A stretch of DNA of 64,000 nucleotides from JBOEGW01 sp050633625 (GTDB lineage Bacteria > Pseudomonadota > Alphaproteobacteria > Rhodobacterales > Rhodobacteraceae), in the NCBI GenBank assembly GCA_050633625.1, contig JBOEGW010000003.1:310001-374000 (forward strand), given 5' to 3'. This document shows positions 34,783 to 44,166 of this stretch, piece by piece; position 1 is the first letter of the stretch, and every line of letters starts with the position of its first letter. A program made the position numbers and the translations under genes. The notes under the pieces were generated by a model that made no database searches, had not been told where the DNA came from, and saw only the letters and a program-made list of their open reading frames with translations.

Positions 34783-35358
34783 TCACGGGAGGTGATTGAT
34801 TTTACCGGCCTGCCATGTGCCGTTTTCGTGCTTGATCTGGGTTAGGGACAAATTCTCAATCCGGTTCCCCATCACCTCTTTTACGCTGATGTCGAGCGCG
34901 CGGCGCACCTGCGTCAGGATCACCCCGAAATGCGCAACGATGATCACATCGCCAAAGGGATGGTCCATGATGATCCTGTCGACCGCGCGATTGACGCGGG
35001 TTGCGAGGTCGGTCCAACTTTCGCCATTTGGAGGGCGGTTGTTCTCTGGGTCGTTCCAATAGGCCATGACCGCGTCCGGGTCGACCGCATAGAGGTCGGT
35101 GGCGTCCTGAAGCTCCCAATCACCAAAATTCAGCTCGCGTAAATCGGCATCATGGGGCAATCGAGGGCGTGTGCCTTGGAGGGCGCTAGCTGTGTCGACG
35201 GCGCGCATCAAGGTTGAGGAAATAACAGGCGCTTCAGGCAGAGCTGCGGACAGGCGCGCGATTTGCGCCGTGTCCGAGAGATCGGCGGGAACATCGGACC
35301 AACCGACCATGGATTTCAGGTTTGTCGGTCCATGACGGACCCACCATAAATTTGTCAT
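34783..35358 (-). CDS. Histidine phosphatase family protein, CobC-like
   Basis: 191 residues. The catalytic RHG is in LWWVRHGPTNLKSMVGWSD, a second basic cluster is STLMRAVDTASAL, then ELNFGDWELQD and the second His in VIIVAHFGVI. Directly after cobP it may be alpha-ribazole phosphatase (CobC) of cobalamin assembly. The fold is certain, the substrate inferred from the neighbour. Confidence 0.88.
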   Translation of the reverse strand: MTNLWWVRHGPTNLKSMVGWSDVPADLSDTAQIARLSAALPEAPVISSTLMRAVDTASALQGTRPRLPHDADLRELNFGDWELQDATDLYAVDPDAVMAYWNDPENNRPPNGESWTDLATRVNRAVDRIIMDHPFGDVIIVAHFGVILTQVRRALDISVKEVMGNRIENLSLTQIKHENGTWQAGKINHLP

Positions 35359-35369
35359 GTCATGTCATG
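35355..35369 (+). repeat. TCATG triplet repeat at the cobP/phosphatase junction
   Basis: Three perfect TCATG units occupy 35355-35369. They contain the cobP stop codon and the start codon of the phosphatase. Slippage by one unit would shift the end of cobP and the spacing to the next gene. Confidence 0.7.
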
Positions 35370-35902
35370 TCCTTGGGAAGCGCCCCTTTGAGGGCAAGAG
35401 GAAGCCCGGCGATGACCGCAACCACGCAATCAGCGCGCGCGGCGAGGCTTTGGTTGAGGCGACCCTGCGCGGCACGAAACCGGCGCGACAGCGCGTTGTC
35501 CGGTACGATTCCCGCGCCCACTTCATTTGTCACAACGACCACGGGCGCGTCACAGGATTGGAGCGCGTGCAACAAATGGCTTTCTTCGCGCAAGAGGTCA
35601 CTGTTTGCGAGGAGGTGATTTGTCAGCCAAAGCGTAACGCAATCAAGCAAGACGACATGATCGGCGGGCACCGCAAGGAGGGCGTTGGAGGCGTCCAGCG
35701 GGGCTTCGATTGTTTGCCAATCGCCACTGCGGCGCGCTTGATGAGTCGCGATTTTCGTGCGCATTTCGTCGTCATAGGCTTGCGCGGTGGCGATATAAGT
35801 CATTGGGCGGGCCGCGTTTTCTACGAGCCGCTCGGCAAAGGTGGATTTCCCGGAGGCGGCTGCGCCAATGACGACGGACAAATGCGGCAGGTCAGGTTTC
35901 AT
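35360..35902 (-). CDS. cobP: Adenosylcobinamide kinase/adenosylcobinamide-phosphate guanylyltransferase
   Basis: 180 residues from ATG 35902; a long upstream in-frame extension antisense to the ChaN-like gene was rejected. Walker A is VIGAAASGKSTFAERLV near residue 11, then YIATAQAYDDEM, HQARRSGDWQTIEAP and LLDCVTLWLTN, with VVVTNEVGAGIVP. It is the CobU/CobP enzyme of cobalamin nucleotide-loop assembly. Its stop and the next gene's start lie in a triple TCATG repeat. Confidence 0.95.
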   Translation of the reverse strand: MKPDLPHLSVVIGAAASGKSTFAERLVENAARPMTYIATAQAYDDEMRTKIATHQARRSGDWQTIEAPLDASNALLAVPADHVVLLDCVTLWLTNHLLANSDLLREESHLLHALQSCDAPVVVVTNEVGAGIVPDNALSRRFRAAQGRLNQSLAARADCVVAVIAGLPLALKGALPKDMT

Positions 35903-35977
35903 GATGATTTCGTAACATTGCGGTTCAGCGAGGGGAAGTGGGTTGCGCGTGCGGGCAACTGTCGCCAGATTACCGCT

Positions 35978-36769
35978 ATGTTTCGTAGCCTTTCTCTTGC
36001 CGCCTTGGCGGTCTGTGCGCCCCTGACCGCTTTCGCCAGTCCCTTTGCTGGGGCGAATGCTGATATTTTTGTTCTGGGGGAAGTTCACGACAACCCTGCG
36101 CATCACGTGACGCAGGCCGAGGCGATCAAGGATATTGCGCCGCGCGTTGTGGTCTATGAGATGCTGAGCGAGGATCAAGCCGGGCGAGTCTCTGACGATC
36201 TGTTGACGACGCCTGAGGCCCTTGGGGAGCGGCTTGAGTGGGACGCATCGGGCTGGCCTGATTTTGCGATTTACTATCCGGTTTTTGCGGCGGCGCGTGG
36301 TGCCGTTACACGGGGGGCGGCAGTGCCCCGCGATGTGGCGCGCGCGGCTTTGGCGGATGGAATTGTGACGCATTTCGGGGCGGATTCCACGGATTTCGGG
36401 CTGGATGTGCCGCTTATCGGCGGGCAATTGGCGGATCGCTTAAACTTGCAGCTTGAGGCCCATTGTGGGGCGATGCCCACCGAGCTTTTGCCGGGCATGG
36501 TGGAATTGCAACGCTTGCGCGATGCCACTTTGGCGCGCGAGGCGCTTGATGCCTTTGATGAAGTGGGCGGGCCGGTTGTGGTGATTACTGGCAATGGTCA
36601 CGCACGCAAAGACTGGGGCGTGCCCAGTTATCTTGCCCAAGTTCGGCCAGAGTTGCGCGTCGTGAGCCTTGGGCAATCTGAAGATGGAACCCTGCCAGAA
36701 GGCGGGTTTGATATGATTATTGATGCGCCAAGTGTTGAGCGCGATGACCCTTGCGCGGCGTTTGAATAA
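35978..36769 (+). CDS. ChaN-like exported protein
   Basis: 263 residues from ATG 35978. Residues 1-21 are a signal peptide (LSLAALAVCAPLTAFAS) with no lipobox Cys. The ChaN domain shows ADIFVLGEVHDNPAHHVTQAEAI with conserved Glu and His, VVYEMLSEDQ, and GPVVVITGNGHARKDWGVPSYL near the end. ChaN relatives bind haem or act in iron acquisition; the exact role is unknown. It diverges from cobP. Confidence 0.88.
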   Translation: MFRSLSLAALAVCAPLTAFASPFAGANADIFVLGEVHDNPAHHVTQAEAIKDIAPRVVVYEMLSEDQAGRVSDDLLTTPEALGERLEWDASGWPDFAIYYPVFAAARGAVTRGAAVPRDVARAALADGIVTHFGADSTDFGLDVPLIGGQLADRLNLQLEAHCGAMPTELLPGMVELQRLRDATLAREALDAFDEVGGPVVVITGNGHARKDWGVPSYLAQVRPELRVVSLGQSEDGTLPEGGFDMIIDAPSVERDDPCAAFE

Positions 36770-36835
36770 CTTGCTCTGCTCGGCCAAGCCCCGTAACACT
36801 AAGCGCTGAAACTTTGCCCTGAAAGGGAGTGGCTT

Positions 36836-38041
36836 ATGTTGGCGGGAAAGCGGATTTTGCTCATTATAGGCGGGGGCGTTGCGGCGTTTAAGTCGCTGAC
36901 TCTGATCCGCAATTTGCGCGAGCAAGGCGCTGAGGTGACGCCAGTCTTGACCAAAGCAGGTGAGGAGTTTGTCACGCCTCTTTCGGCATCTGCCTTGGCG
37001 GCGACGAAGGTTTATACGGATTTGTTTGACCTCACCGATGAGGCGGAGATGGGCCATATTGAGCTGAGCAGGTCTGCAGATTTGGTTGTGGTTGCGCCGG
37101 CGACGGCGGATTTGCTGGCGAAGATGGCCAATGGCTTAGCGAATGATCTGGCGAGCACACTCTTGTTGGCGACCGATAAGCGCGTTTTGGTGGCGCCTGC
37201 GATGAATGTGCGGATGTGGGAACACCCGGCAACTCAGCGAAATGTGGCGGTACTGCGCGATGATGGCGTGGTGTTTGCTGGGCCTGTCGAGGGCGCAATG
37301 GCCTGTGGCGAGTTCGGGTTTGGGCGCATGGTTGAGCCGGATGAAATCGCGGATGACATAGCGCGGGCGCTCGCGGACGGGCCGTTGCGCGGCAAACATG
37401 TGGTGGTCACCTCCGGGCCAACGCATGAGCCGATTGATCCGGTGCGCTATATCGCGAACCGCTCGTCAGGCGCACAGGGCGGCGCGATCGGCGCGGCATT
37501 GGCGGCCTTGGGGGCAGATGTGACCTTCATCACCGGGCCAGCGGATGTTGCGCCCCCGGCGGGCGTGCGTGTTGTGAAGGTGCAAAGTGCGCGCGACATG
37601 TTAAGCGCGGTGGAAGCGGCTTTGCCTGCGCAGGCTGCTGTGTTCGCGGCGGCGGTGGCCGATTGGCGGGTCGCGAGCGAAACCGACAAAAAGATTAAGA
37701 AGGACGCAAGCGGCACGCTTCCGGTGCTGGAATTTGCGGAAAATCCCGACATTTTGGCGCAGGTCTCCCAGATGAAAGACGGGCGGCCCGGATTGGTCGT
37801 CGGTTTCGCTGCGGAAACCAATGATGTGATCGACAACGCAACAGCAAAGCGCGCACGAAAAGGCTGCGATTGGATCGTGGCGAATGATGTCAGCCCTGAA
37901 ACCGGGATCATGGGGGGCAGCGAGAATGCTGTGCATTTGATTTCGGATAGCGGCGTGGAGGACTGGCCGCGCATGGGCAAAGACGATGTGGCGCGCAAAT
38001 TGGCAGCGCGGATCGCAGATGTGATTGGCGCCGCGACATGA
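36836..38041 (+). CDS. coaBC: Bifunctional phosphopantothenoylcysteine decarboxylase/synthase
   Basis: 401 residues behind AAAGGGAG. The N-terminal flavin-dependent decarboxylase has LLIIGGGVAAFKSLTLI, the PATADLLAKMANGLANDL motif and VAPAMNVRMWEHPA. The C-terminal synthase has SGPTHEPIDPVRYIANRSSG, AAAVADWRV and DWIVANDVS. It makes 4'-phosphopantetheine for CoA. It overlaps dut by ATGA. Confidence 0.98.
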   Translation: MLAGKRILLIIGGGVAAFKSLTLIRNLREQGAEVTPVLTKAGEEFVTPLSASALAATKVYTDLFDLTDEAEMGHIELSRSADLVVVAPATADLLAKMANGLANDLASTLLLATDKRVLVAPAMNVRMWEHPATQRNVAVLRDDGVVFAGPVEGAMACGEFGFGRMVEPDEIADDIARALADGPLRGKHVVVTSGPTHEPIDPVRYIANRSSGAQGGAIGAALAALGADVTFITGPADVAPPAGVRVVKVQSARDMLSAVEAALPAQAAVFAAAVADWRVASETDKKIKKDASGTLPVLEFAENPDILAQVSQMKDGRPGLVVGFAAETNDVIDNATAKRARKGCDWIVANDVSPETGIMGGSENAVHLISDSGVEDWPRMGKDDVARKLAARIADVIGAAT

Positions 38042-38520
38042 GTGCGCCTGTGAGTGCTCCAAGTGTTGGCATGGTCTGGGACGCGGGCGCCGATACATCC
38101 CTGCCGCTTCCGACCTATGAAACCGACGGGGCAGCGGGGGCAGATTTGCGCGCGAATTTGCCTCAAGAGGGGCGGACCCATGGCTGGATGCTTGCGCCGA
38201 TGGAACGCAGGCTTGTACCCACGGGGCTGCGGGTCCAGATCCCGCGGGGCTTTGAAATGCAGATACGTCCACGCTCAGGGTTGGCCTTGAAATATGGGAT
38301 TTCCCTGCCCAATACGCCGGGAACAATTGACAGCGATTATCGTGGGCCACTTGGCGTCTTGTTGATCAACTTCGGGGCGGAACCTTACATAATTCATCAT
38401 GGTGATCGGATTGCGCAGGCTGTTGTTGCGCCCGTGGTTCAGGCTCGGTTTGAGATGAAGACCGCTCTTGATGACACCGAACGAGGCGCGGGCGGATTTG
38501 GCTCAACGGGGCGCTCATGA
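38038..38520 (+). CDS. dut: dUTP diphosphatase
   Basis: 160 residues with the five trimeric dUTPase motifs: YETDGAAGADLRANLP, PRSGLALKYGI, NTPGTIDSDYRGPLGVLLIN, GDRIAQAVVAPV and the C-terminal RGAGGFGSTG. It hydrolyses dUTP and so limits uracil in DNA. It overlaps coaBC and the ThiF gene on each side (ATGA both). Confidence 0.98.
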   Translation: MSAPVSAPSVGMVWDAGADTSLPLPTYETDGAAGADLRANLPQEGRTHGWMLAPMERRLVPTGLRVQIPRGFEMQIRPRSGLALKYGISLPNTPGTIDSDYRGPLGVLLINFGAEPYIIHHGDRIAQAVVAPVVQARFEMKTALDDTERGAGGFGSTGRS

Positions 38521-39575
38521 TTTTGGTGCTGGCGGTCTATGCGCTCATCTTCGCCGGGGTGAGGTTTGGCAAAATCCCACGCCTGGCAGGATGGTGTCTG
38601 GGCTGGTCGTTCCTCGCCTGGATCGTGTTGACACACCTTCTTTTTGGCGATGAGCATCCGGTGTCACAAATGCTTGGCGGATCGCTTGCGGAATGGCTGA
38701 CCTTGCTCATTTTTGCGGCGCTTGTGACCGCGTATTTGCCGCTCTTAAAAATGCTGAAGGCGCGTGCGAAGCCCGCTGAAACGCCCCTGCAAACCGGGAC
38801 ATTTTCTGACAGTGAACTTGATCGCTATGCGCGCCATATCATCATGCGCGAGATTGGTGGGCCGGGACAAAAGGCGCTGAAAGATGCAAAGGTCTTGGTG
38901 ATTGGCGCAGGCGGGCTTGGCGCGCCCGCGCTCTTGTATTTGGCGGCGGCTGGCATTGGCACGATCGGCGTGATTGATGACGATGAGGTCGATAATTCCA
39001 ACCTCCAAAGGCAAGTCATTCATACAGACGAGCGCATCGGGATGCCAAAAGTTTTCTCGGCGCAAACGGCCATGCTGGCGCAAAACCCACATGTTGTTGT
39101 GCGCCCCTATGAGCGCCGTTTGACGCCAGAGAACGCGCAGGATTTGTTTGCGGACTATGATTTGATCCTTGAGGGGTCGGACAATTTCGAAACGCGCTAT
39201 TTGGCGAACCGAGTTGCGGCGCAGCTTGGAAAGCCGCTCATTGGCGGGGCTTTGACCCAGTGGGAAGGGCAGATTTCGCTCTATGATCCGGCGCGTGGCC
39301 ATGCTTGCTATCAGTGCGTTTTTCCCGAAGCGCCGGCCGCTGGTCTTGCGCCCAGTTGTGCTGAGGCGGGTGTTGTTGGCCCCCTGCCCGGCGTGATCGG
39401 ATCCATGATGGCTGTGGAGGCGATCAAGGTGATCACAGGTGCCGGAGAAAGCCTGGCGGGGCGGTTGATGATCTATGACGCGCTGTACGGCGAGACCCGC
39501 TTCATAAAAGTGAAGAAACGCGAAGATTGTCCGGTGTGCGGCACTGGTAACACGGCCAGTGCGCGCTTAGCTTGA
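38517..39575 (+). CDS. ThiF/MoeB-family adenylyltransferase with N-terminal membrane domain
   Basis: 352 residues. Residues 1-80 hold three hydrophobic helices (ILVLAVYALIFAGVRFG, GWSFLAWIVLTHLLFG, WLTLLIFAALVTAYLPLL). From about residue 97 a complete MoeB/HesA domain follows: YARHIIMREIGGPGQKAL, the nucleotide loop VIGAGGLGAPALLYLAAAG, zinc-site CYQC and CPVC, and the catalytic Cys in LAPSCAEAGV. It could activate MoaD (13644) or another ubiquitin-like carrier. The membrane anchor is unusual for soluble MoeB. Confidence 0.9.
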   Translation: MILVLAVYALIFAGVRFGKIPRLAGWCLGWSFLAWIVLTHLLFGDEHPVSQMLGGSLAEWLTLLIFAALVTAYLPLLKMLKARAKPAETPLQTGTFSDSELDRYARHIIMREIGGPGQKALKDAKVLVIGAGGLGAPALLYLAAAGIGTIGVIDDDEVDNSNLQRQVIHTDERIGMPKVFSAQTAMLAQNPHVVVRPYERRLTPENAQDLFADYDLILEGSDNFETRYLANRVAAQLGKPLIGGALTQWEGQISLYDPARGHACYQCVFPEAPAAGLAPSCAEAGVVGPLPGVIGSMMAVEAIKVITGAGESLAGRLMIYDALYGETRFIKVKKREDCPVCGTGNTASARLA

Positions 39576-39592
39576 GCGCAAAGGAGACACGC

Positions 39593-41611
39593 ATGAACAA
39601 CCCGTTTTTCACCGATTGGGATGGCCCGTTTGGGCTGGCACCCTTTGCCGAAATTGAAGACGCGCATTTCGCGCCAGCTCTCGAGGCCGGGCTTGCGGAT
39701 GCGCGCGAAAACCTCGCTCGGATCGCTGAAAATGCCGACCCTGCAACCTTTGAAAACACTATCGAAGCGTTGGAATTGAGCGAGGAGAACCTGTCGCGGA
39801 TGTTGGGCGTTTTCTACGGGGTCGCAGGCGCGGACAGCACCCCGGCGCGCGAAGCGTTACAACGCGACTTCTCCCCGATTTTATCCGCCTTTTCATCGGA
39901 AATCACGGCGAATGAAGCGTTGTTTCAGCGGATCGAAGACCTTTGGGCCCAGAGCGAAGCCCTCGATCTGACTGAGGAACAACACCGGGTTTTGATGCTG
40001 ACTCGGCGTGGCTTTATTCGCAGCGGGGCGGCGCTTGATGCTGCGGCAAAAACGCGGCTGGCCTCCGTGAAATCGGACCTCGCAAGCCTAGGAACCCAGT
40101 TTACCCAAAACCTTTTGGCGGATGAACGTGCGTGGTTCATGCCGCTGACAGACACCAAAGGGTTGCCGCAATTTGTGCTGGATGCGGCCACCGCGGCGGG
40201 CGAGGAAAAAGACGCAGGCGGACCTGTTGTCACCCTGTCACGCTCGCTCATTGTGCCTTTTCTGGAATTCTCCGAGAACCGTGCCTTGCGCCAGAAAGCC
40301 TATGCCGCCTGGACCGCGCGCGGCGCGAATGGCGGTGCGACGGACAACCGTGATATCGCAGCGAAAACGCTCAAACTGCGCGAAGAACAGGCGCAGATTT
40401 TGGGCTATGAAAGCTATGCGGATTTTAAGCTGGAAACCGAAATGGCAGGCACGCCTAGCGCGGTGCGCGACTTGTTGATGCAGGTTTGGGCGCCAGCGCG
40501 CGCGGCGGCCATGAGTGACGCGGCCGTGCTTAAAACGATGTTGCAAGAAGACGGGTATGAAGGGCCGCTTGAGCCGTGGGATTGGCATTTTTATGCGCAG
40601 AAACGACGGGTCATTGAACACAATCTGGACGCGGCTGAAGTCAAATCCTACTTCCAGCTTGATCGCATGATCGAGGCGGCTTTCGCCTGTGCAAACCGGT
40701 TGTTCGGGTTGGAGTTCTCGTCCCTGGATCACCCATTGTACCACGCGGATGTGCGCGCCTGGAACGTTACGCGCGACGGGCAGCATGTTGCTGTTTTCAT
40801 GGGAGATTACTTTGCGCGCAGCTCGAAGCGATCGGGCGCGTGGTGCATGGCGATGCGCAGCCAGAAAAAGCTTGGGGGCGACACAACGCCCCATGTCGTG
40901 AACGTATGCAACTTTGCCAAACCCGCCGCTGGAGCGCCTGCGCTTTTGTCCTATGATGATGCTCGGACTCTGTTTCATGAGTTTGGCCATGCGCTCCATC
41001 AAATGCTCTCGGATGTGACCTATGAAAGCGTGTCTGGGACATCTGTTTCGCGCGATTTCGTGGAGCTTCCCAGCCAGTTGTTTGAACACTGGCTGGAGGT
41101 GCCCGAAGTCTTGGCTGAGTTCGCAACACACGCGGAAACTGGTGCTGCGATGAGCGAGGTGATGCTCCATCAATTGTTGGGGGCGGCGACGTTCAATATG
41201 GGATTTCAGATTGTTGAATATGTCGCGTCCGCCCTTGTAGATCTGGCATTCCATGAGGGCACCGCGCCAATTGATCCGATGCAAAAACAAGCCGAAGTTC
41301 TGGAAGACATTGGCATGCCACGCGCGATTTCGATGCGCCATGCCACCCCACATTTCGCACATGTGTTTTCGGGGCCTGGCTACGCATCGGGCTATTACAG
41401 CTACATGTGGTCAGAGGTGATGGACGCGGATGCCTTCGCTTCGTTTCAAGAGGCCGGTGGCGCGTTTGATGTGGCCCGCGCGCGCGCTTTGGAGGAACAT
41501 ATATTGTCCAAAGGCGGATCAAGGGATGCGGCGGAACTTTACACAAGGTTTCGCGGAGGCTTGCCAAACGCGGACGCCCTTCTCAAAGGACGCGGCTTCC
41601 TTTCGACGTAG
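39593..41611 (+). CDS. M3 family oligopeptidase
   Basis: 672 residues from ATG 39593 behind AAAGGAGACA. The zinc motif is LFHEFGHALHQML near residue 462 with the third ligand Glu in SRDFVELPSQLFEHW. The length and the LPQF and WDWHFYAQKRR regions fit oligopeptidase A or dipeptidyl carboxypeptidase Dcp. It degrades short peptides in the cytoplasm. The stop is followed by palindrome D. Confidence 0.95.
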   Translation: MNNPFFTDWDGPFGLAPFAEIEDAHFAPALEAGLADARENLARIAENADPATFENTIEALELSEENLSRMLGVFYGVAGADSTPAREALQRDFSPILSAFSSEITANEALFQRIEDLWAQSEALDLTEEQHRVLMLTRRGFIRSGAALDAAAKTRLASVKSDLASLGTQFTQNLLADERAWFMPLTDTKGLPQFVLDAATAAGEEKDAGGPVVTLSRSLIVPFLEFSENRALRQKAYAAWTARGANGGATDNRDIAAKTLKLREEQAQILGYESYADFKLETEMAGTPSAVRDLLMQVWAPARAAAMSDAAVLKTMLQEDGYEGPLEPWDWHFYAQKRRVIEHNLDAAEVKSYFQLDRMIEAAFACANRLFGLEFSSLDHPLYHADVRAWNVTRDGQHVAVFMGDYFARSSKRSGAWCMAMRSQKKLGGDTTPHVVNVCNFAKPAAGAPALLSYDDARTLFHEFGHALHQMLSDVTYESVSGTSVSRDFVELPSQLFEHWLEVPEVLAEFATHAETGAAMSEVMLHQLLGAATFNMGFQIVEYVASALVDLAFHEGTAPIDPMQKQAEVLEDIGMPRAISMRHATPHFAHVFSGPGYASGYYSYMWSEVMDADAFASFQEAGGAFDVARARALEEHILSKGGSRDAAELYTRFRGGLPNADALLKGRGFLST

Positions 41612-41614
41612 GAT

Positions 41615-41670
41615 TTGCTTTTCAGTGTTCTGAAAATATCCCGGGGAGCGCGAGGGGCAGCGCCCCTCGC
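41615..41670 (+). repeat. Dispersed palindromic element, copy D
   Basis: The arm TTTTCAGTGTTCTGAAAATATCCC is followed by a nine-base perfect stem GCGAGGGGC-AGC-GCCCCTCGC (41650-41670). It fills the gap between the convergent M3 peptidase and cation efflux genes, the stem ending at the last base before the efflux gene's stop. Confidence 0.75.
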
Positions 41671-42573
41671 CTAGGTGCGCGATGGATCGTCCGGGTGCGG
41701 CGTAACGCCGACCGGATCTTTGTGGATCATCACATCCGTCTGTGGATAGGCGTGCAAAATAGCCCGGCGCAATCCCGCGCCGATGCTATGCGCCTCCTCA
41801 AGTGATTGGAGCCCATCCAGTTCAATATGCATATTCACAAAAGTCACCGAGCCTGCCATTCGGGTTTTCAGATCATGAAATCCATGTACCCCCGGATAGT
41901 TTCGCGCGATGTCTTCGACACCCGCCACTAACTCAGGATCGGCGGAACGGTCCATCAACGCGTCCCATGCCCCTTTAAAGATGCGCACGGCCCCAACGAT
42001 CAGCATCACCCCTGCCCCAAGCGCGACAACGCTGTCAATTTGCCCCATGCCAAACGCGGCGGAGGCAAACAAAGACGCGATCGCGCCGATATTTGGCAGC
42101 AAATCTCCAAGGTAATGCAGGCTGTCAGCGGCAACCACTTTGGACCCTGTGATGCGCGCAACACGCCGTTGCCAAATGACCAAACCCAGCGTGAGCACGA
42201 TGGAAATACTCATAACAACAATACCGCTTTCCTGATGCGCCAAGGTCGAGGGGGCATCTGACAATAGCCGCGCTATGGCGGCCCAGCCGATGACACCCGC
42301 GGAAACCATGATGAACAAGGATTGGCCAAGTGCTGCGAGATCTTCTGCGGAGCTGTGCCCGAAGGCGTGATCCTCATCTGCCGGACGCGCCGCATAAGCG
42401 ATGGCAACAAGGCCTCCGAGGCTCACCATCAAATCCATCGCGCTGTCGGCAAGGGACGCGGCCACGGACAGGGCTTGGGTTTCGCTCAGCGCCCAAAGCT
42501 TCAGGACAACAAGGATGATTGCGACCGAAACGGACGCCAGTCCAGCGGAGAGGTTTAGCCGTGTCTTGTCCAT
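41671..42573 (-). CDS. Cation diffusion facilitator (FieF-like)
   Basis: 300 residues from ATG 42573 behind AGGAGCC; an upstream extension was rejected. Six membrane helices include the metal site in ASLADSAMDLMVSLGG and HYLGDLLPNIGA. The loop EDHAFGHSSAEDLAAL is the family's His-rich signature. The C-terminal domain VHGFHDLKTRMAGS...NMHIELD is cytoplasmic. It exports divalent iron, zinc or similar metals using the proton gradient. Confidence 0.95.
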   Translation of the reverse strand: MDKTRLNLSAGLASVSVAIILVVLKLWALSETQALSVAASLADSAMDLMVSLGGLVAIAYAARPADEDHAFGHSSAEDLAALGQSLFIMVSAGVIGWAAIARLLSDAPSTLAHQESGIVVMSISIVLTLGLVIWQRRVARITGSKVVAADSLHYLGDLLPNIGAIASLFASAAFGMGQIDSVVALGAGVMLIVGAVRIFKGAWDALMDRSADPELVAGVEDIARNYPGVHGFHDLKTRMAGSVTFVNMHIELDGLQSLEEAHSIGAGLRRAILHAYPQTDVMIHKDPVGVTPHPDDPSRT

Positions 42574-42640
42574 CCTTGGCTCCTGCGACCTGTCGTTGTC
42601 CCTCCCTATCGCGGCGTGCGAAAATGGGCAACGGGGTCGC

Positions 42641-43636
42641 TCAGAGAAAGGCCTTATCGGCGATACGTGCCCATGCGCGTTCAGCGAAATCCTCTTTGGC
42701 GGCTTCAAGCAAATGCCGATGCAAGAACCAGAACAAATACTTCTCAAACGGGAAGTCCGCCATGGCTTCAACGCCAAACTCTAAGGCTTCGCGTAGATCG
42801 CTTTCTGTACGCGCGGTCAGCGTGGCATGCCAGTAATCCGATTTCGCGCAGGTCACGACTGGCTTTTTCTGCATCAAGGCCTCAAACCCGGCGGCGGAAT
42901 TTTGCGACACAACCACATCCGACGCGGCGGCGAGATCATGCACGGACGCCTCGGAGATTTGCACGTTTTGATAGTCCTGACAGACAGTCATGATCTCACG
43001 GCGCATTGGTTTTGATTGCGCGGGGTGCAACTTTACATAAACCAGCTTGTTGCGATCTTGTTCTGCGACCGTGCGAATGATCTGTTCGGTCTTGAGGAAA
43101 TGCGTACGGGCGCGCAGGTGCTCTATTTCTTGGCAGAAAATGACGGCTGCGCCCTTTTCCAATGGCGTTTCAAGACGCGGGGTTTGGTACACCTTCGAGA
43201 CATTTTCGCGCAGCATCCATCCGGTGACGCCGTTGAAAAAGTACTCAGCTTTGTCTTTGTCCACGCGTTCAGGCGCAAATTGGCCAAACCGCAGCGAGCT
43301 GTTTGCATGTACGCCCACCTCATCGAGATACCAGAACCCCCAGATGTAGCCGTGACCGGCGTGGAGCGTATCCGGCGCATAGCCAGCCATATCGCCCATT
43401 GTCACATGCACATGGCCCAGCGCGGGATCCCCCAACATTTCTGCGGGGCGTGAGCGTGCTTTCACAAGGCGCATCATATGGCCTTGTTTGCGCGCATAGT
43501 CTTGAATCTGTGGGAAAAACCCATCTGTTCCGTCTTGAACGCTCGCAAAAGTACTTTGGTCAGCATGCACGATCACCACCCGTTGCCCGGATTTATTCAG
43601 CATACGCGCCGCCGATACGGTTGCGACTTCTTCCAT
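42641..43636 (-). CDS. Capsule polysaccharide synthesis/export-type protein
   Basis: 331 residues from ATG 43636, two bases after the SH3-protein stop. No signal peptide. The C-terminal half has the CapsSynth/GT-B-like pattern: VYVKLHPAQSKPMRREI, then ISEASVHDLAAASDVVVSQN, SAAGFEALMQKKPVVTCAKS. These recall KpsS/KpsC-like capsule enzymes, where the second and third blocks bind a nucleotide sugar. The gene sits alone, away from a capsule cluster. The specific function is uncertain. Confidence 0.72.
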   Translation of the reverse strand: MEEVATVSAARMLNKSGQRVVIVHADQSTFASVQDGTDGFFPQIQDYARKQGHMMRLVKARSRPAEMLGDPALGHVHVTMGDMAGYAPDTLHAGHGYIWGFWYLDEVGVHANSSLRFGQFAPERVDKDKAEYFFNGVTGWMLRENVSKVYQTPRLETPLEKGAAVIFCQEIEHLRARTHFLKTEQIIRTVAEQDRNKLVYVKLHPAQSKPMRREIMTVCQDYQNVQISEASVHDLAAASDVVVSQNSAAGFEALMQKKPVVTCAKSDYWHATLTARTESDLREALEFGVEAMADFPFEKYLFWFLHRHLLEAAKEDFAERAWARIADKAFL

Positions 43637-43638
43637 AC

Positions 43639-44148
43639 CTACTCGAAGGTTTCGTCCGGGCGTACGCCCCAAAGTGCGGATTTCTCCATCCATCCCTTAT
43701 GCCCCTCAATTTTTACCCTGCACCAAACGCTGTCACAGCTCATCACCGAGACTATTACCCCGGCTTCCAAACGGGCCTTAATGGCGCCGTCCTGCGCTGC
43801 GCGGGCCCGCACTGCGGCGAGGTCTCGTTCGACCAACCCCGTGCGCGCCCCTGACAAAAGCGAATAATGCACCCATCCACCGACGCCATCCCGGTCCTGC
43901 ACCCGGCGCCAATGCCCATATTCCCCGACAATTTCCAAAGGCATATGTGGACGCTTAAAAACCCAATCAATACGGTGTGTAAGAGACGGTCCTCGGCGCA
44001 CATTGCCTTCACTTGCTTTGAGCGAAACATATCGGGGGAGGGGCAGATTGGTGACCGGACCACGTTCATTTGCGCGCGCTTGAGGGGCGGAGACCAAAAG
44101 CCCCACCACCAAAGCCGACCACGCGAACACTGCGCTTAACCGTATCAT
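43639..44148 (-). CDS. Exported SH3-domain protein
   Basis: 169 residues from ATG 44148; the longer frame upstream has no ribosome site. Residues 1-25 are a signal peptide ending SAPQARA. Two bacterial SH3-like repeats follow: PRYVSLKASEGNVRRGPSL...VFKRPHMPLEIVGEYGHWRRVQD, and a second ending SVMSCDSVWCRVKIEGHKGWMEKSALWG. Such domains bind cell-wall peptides. It leads a small minus-strand operon. Confidence 0.9.
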   Translation of the reverse strand: MIRLSAVFAWSALVVGLLVSAPQARANERGPVTNLPLPRYVSLKASEGNVRRGPSLTHRIDWVFKRPHMPLEIVGEYGHWRRVQDRDGVGGWVHYSLLSGARTGLVERDLAAVRARAAQDGAIKARLEAGVIVSVMSCDSVWCRVKIEGHKGWMEKSALWGVRPDETFE

Positions 44149-44166
44149 GCCTAACTGCCCACCAAA

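Noticed and set aside
35903..36427. Upstream extension of cobP opposite the ChaN-like gene
   Set aside because: The extension lies antisense to a clear signal-peptide gene and lacks cobP similarity.
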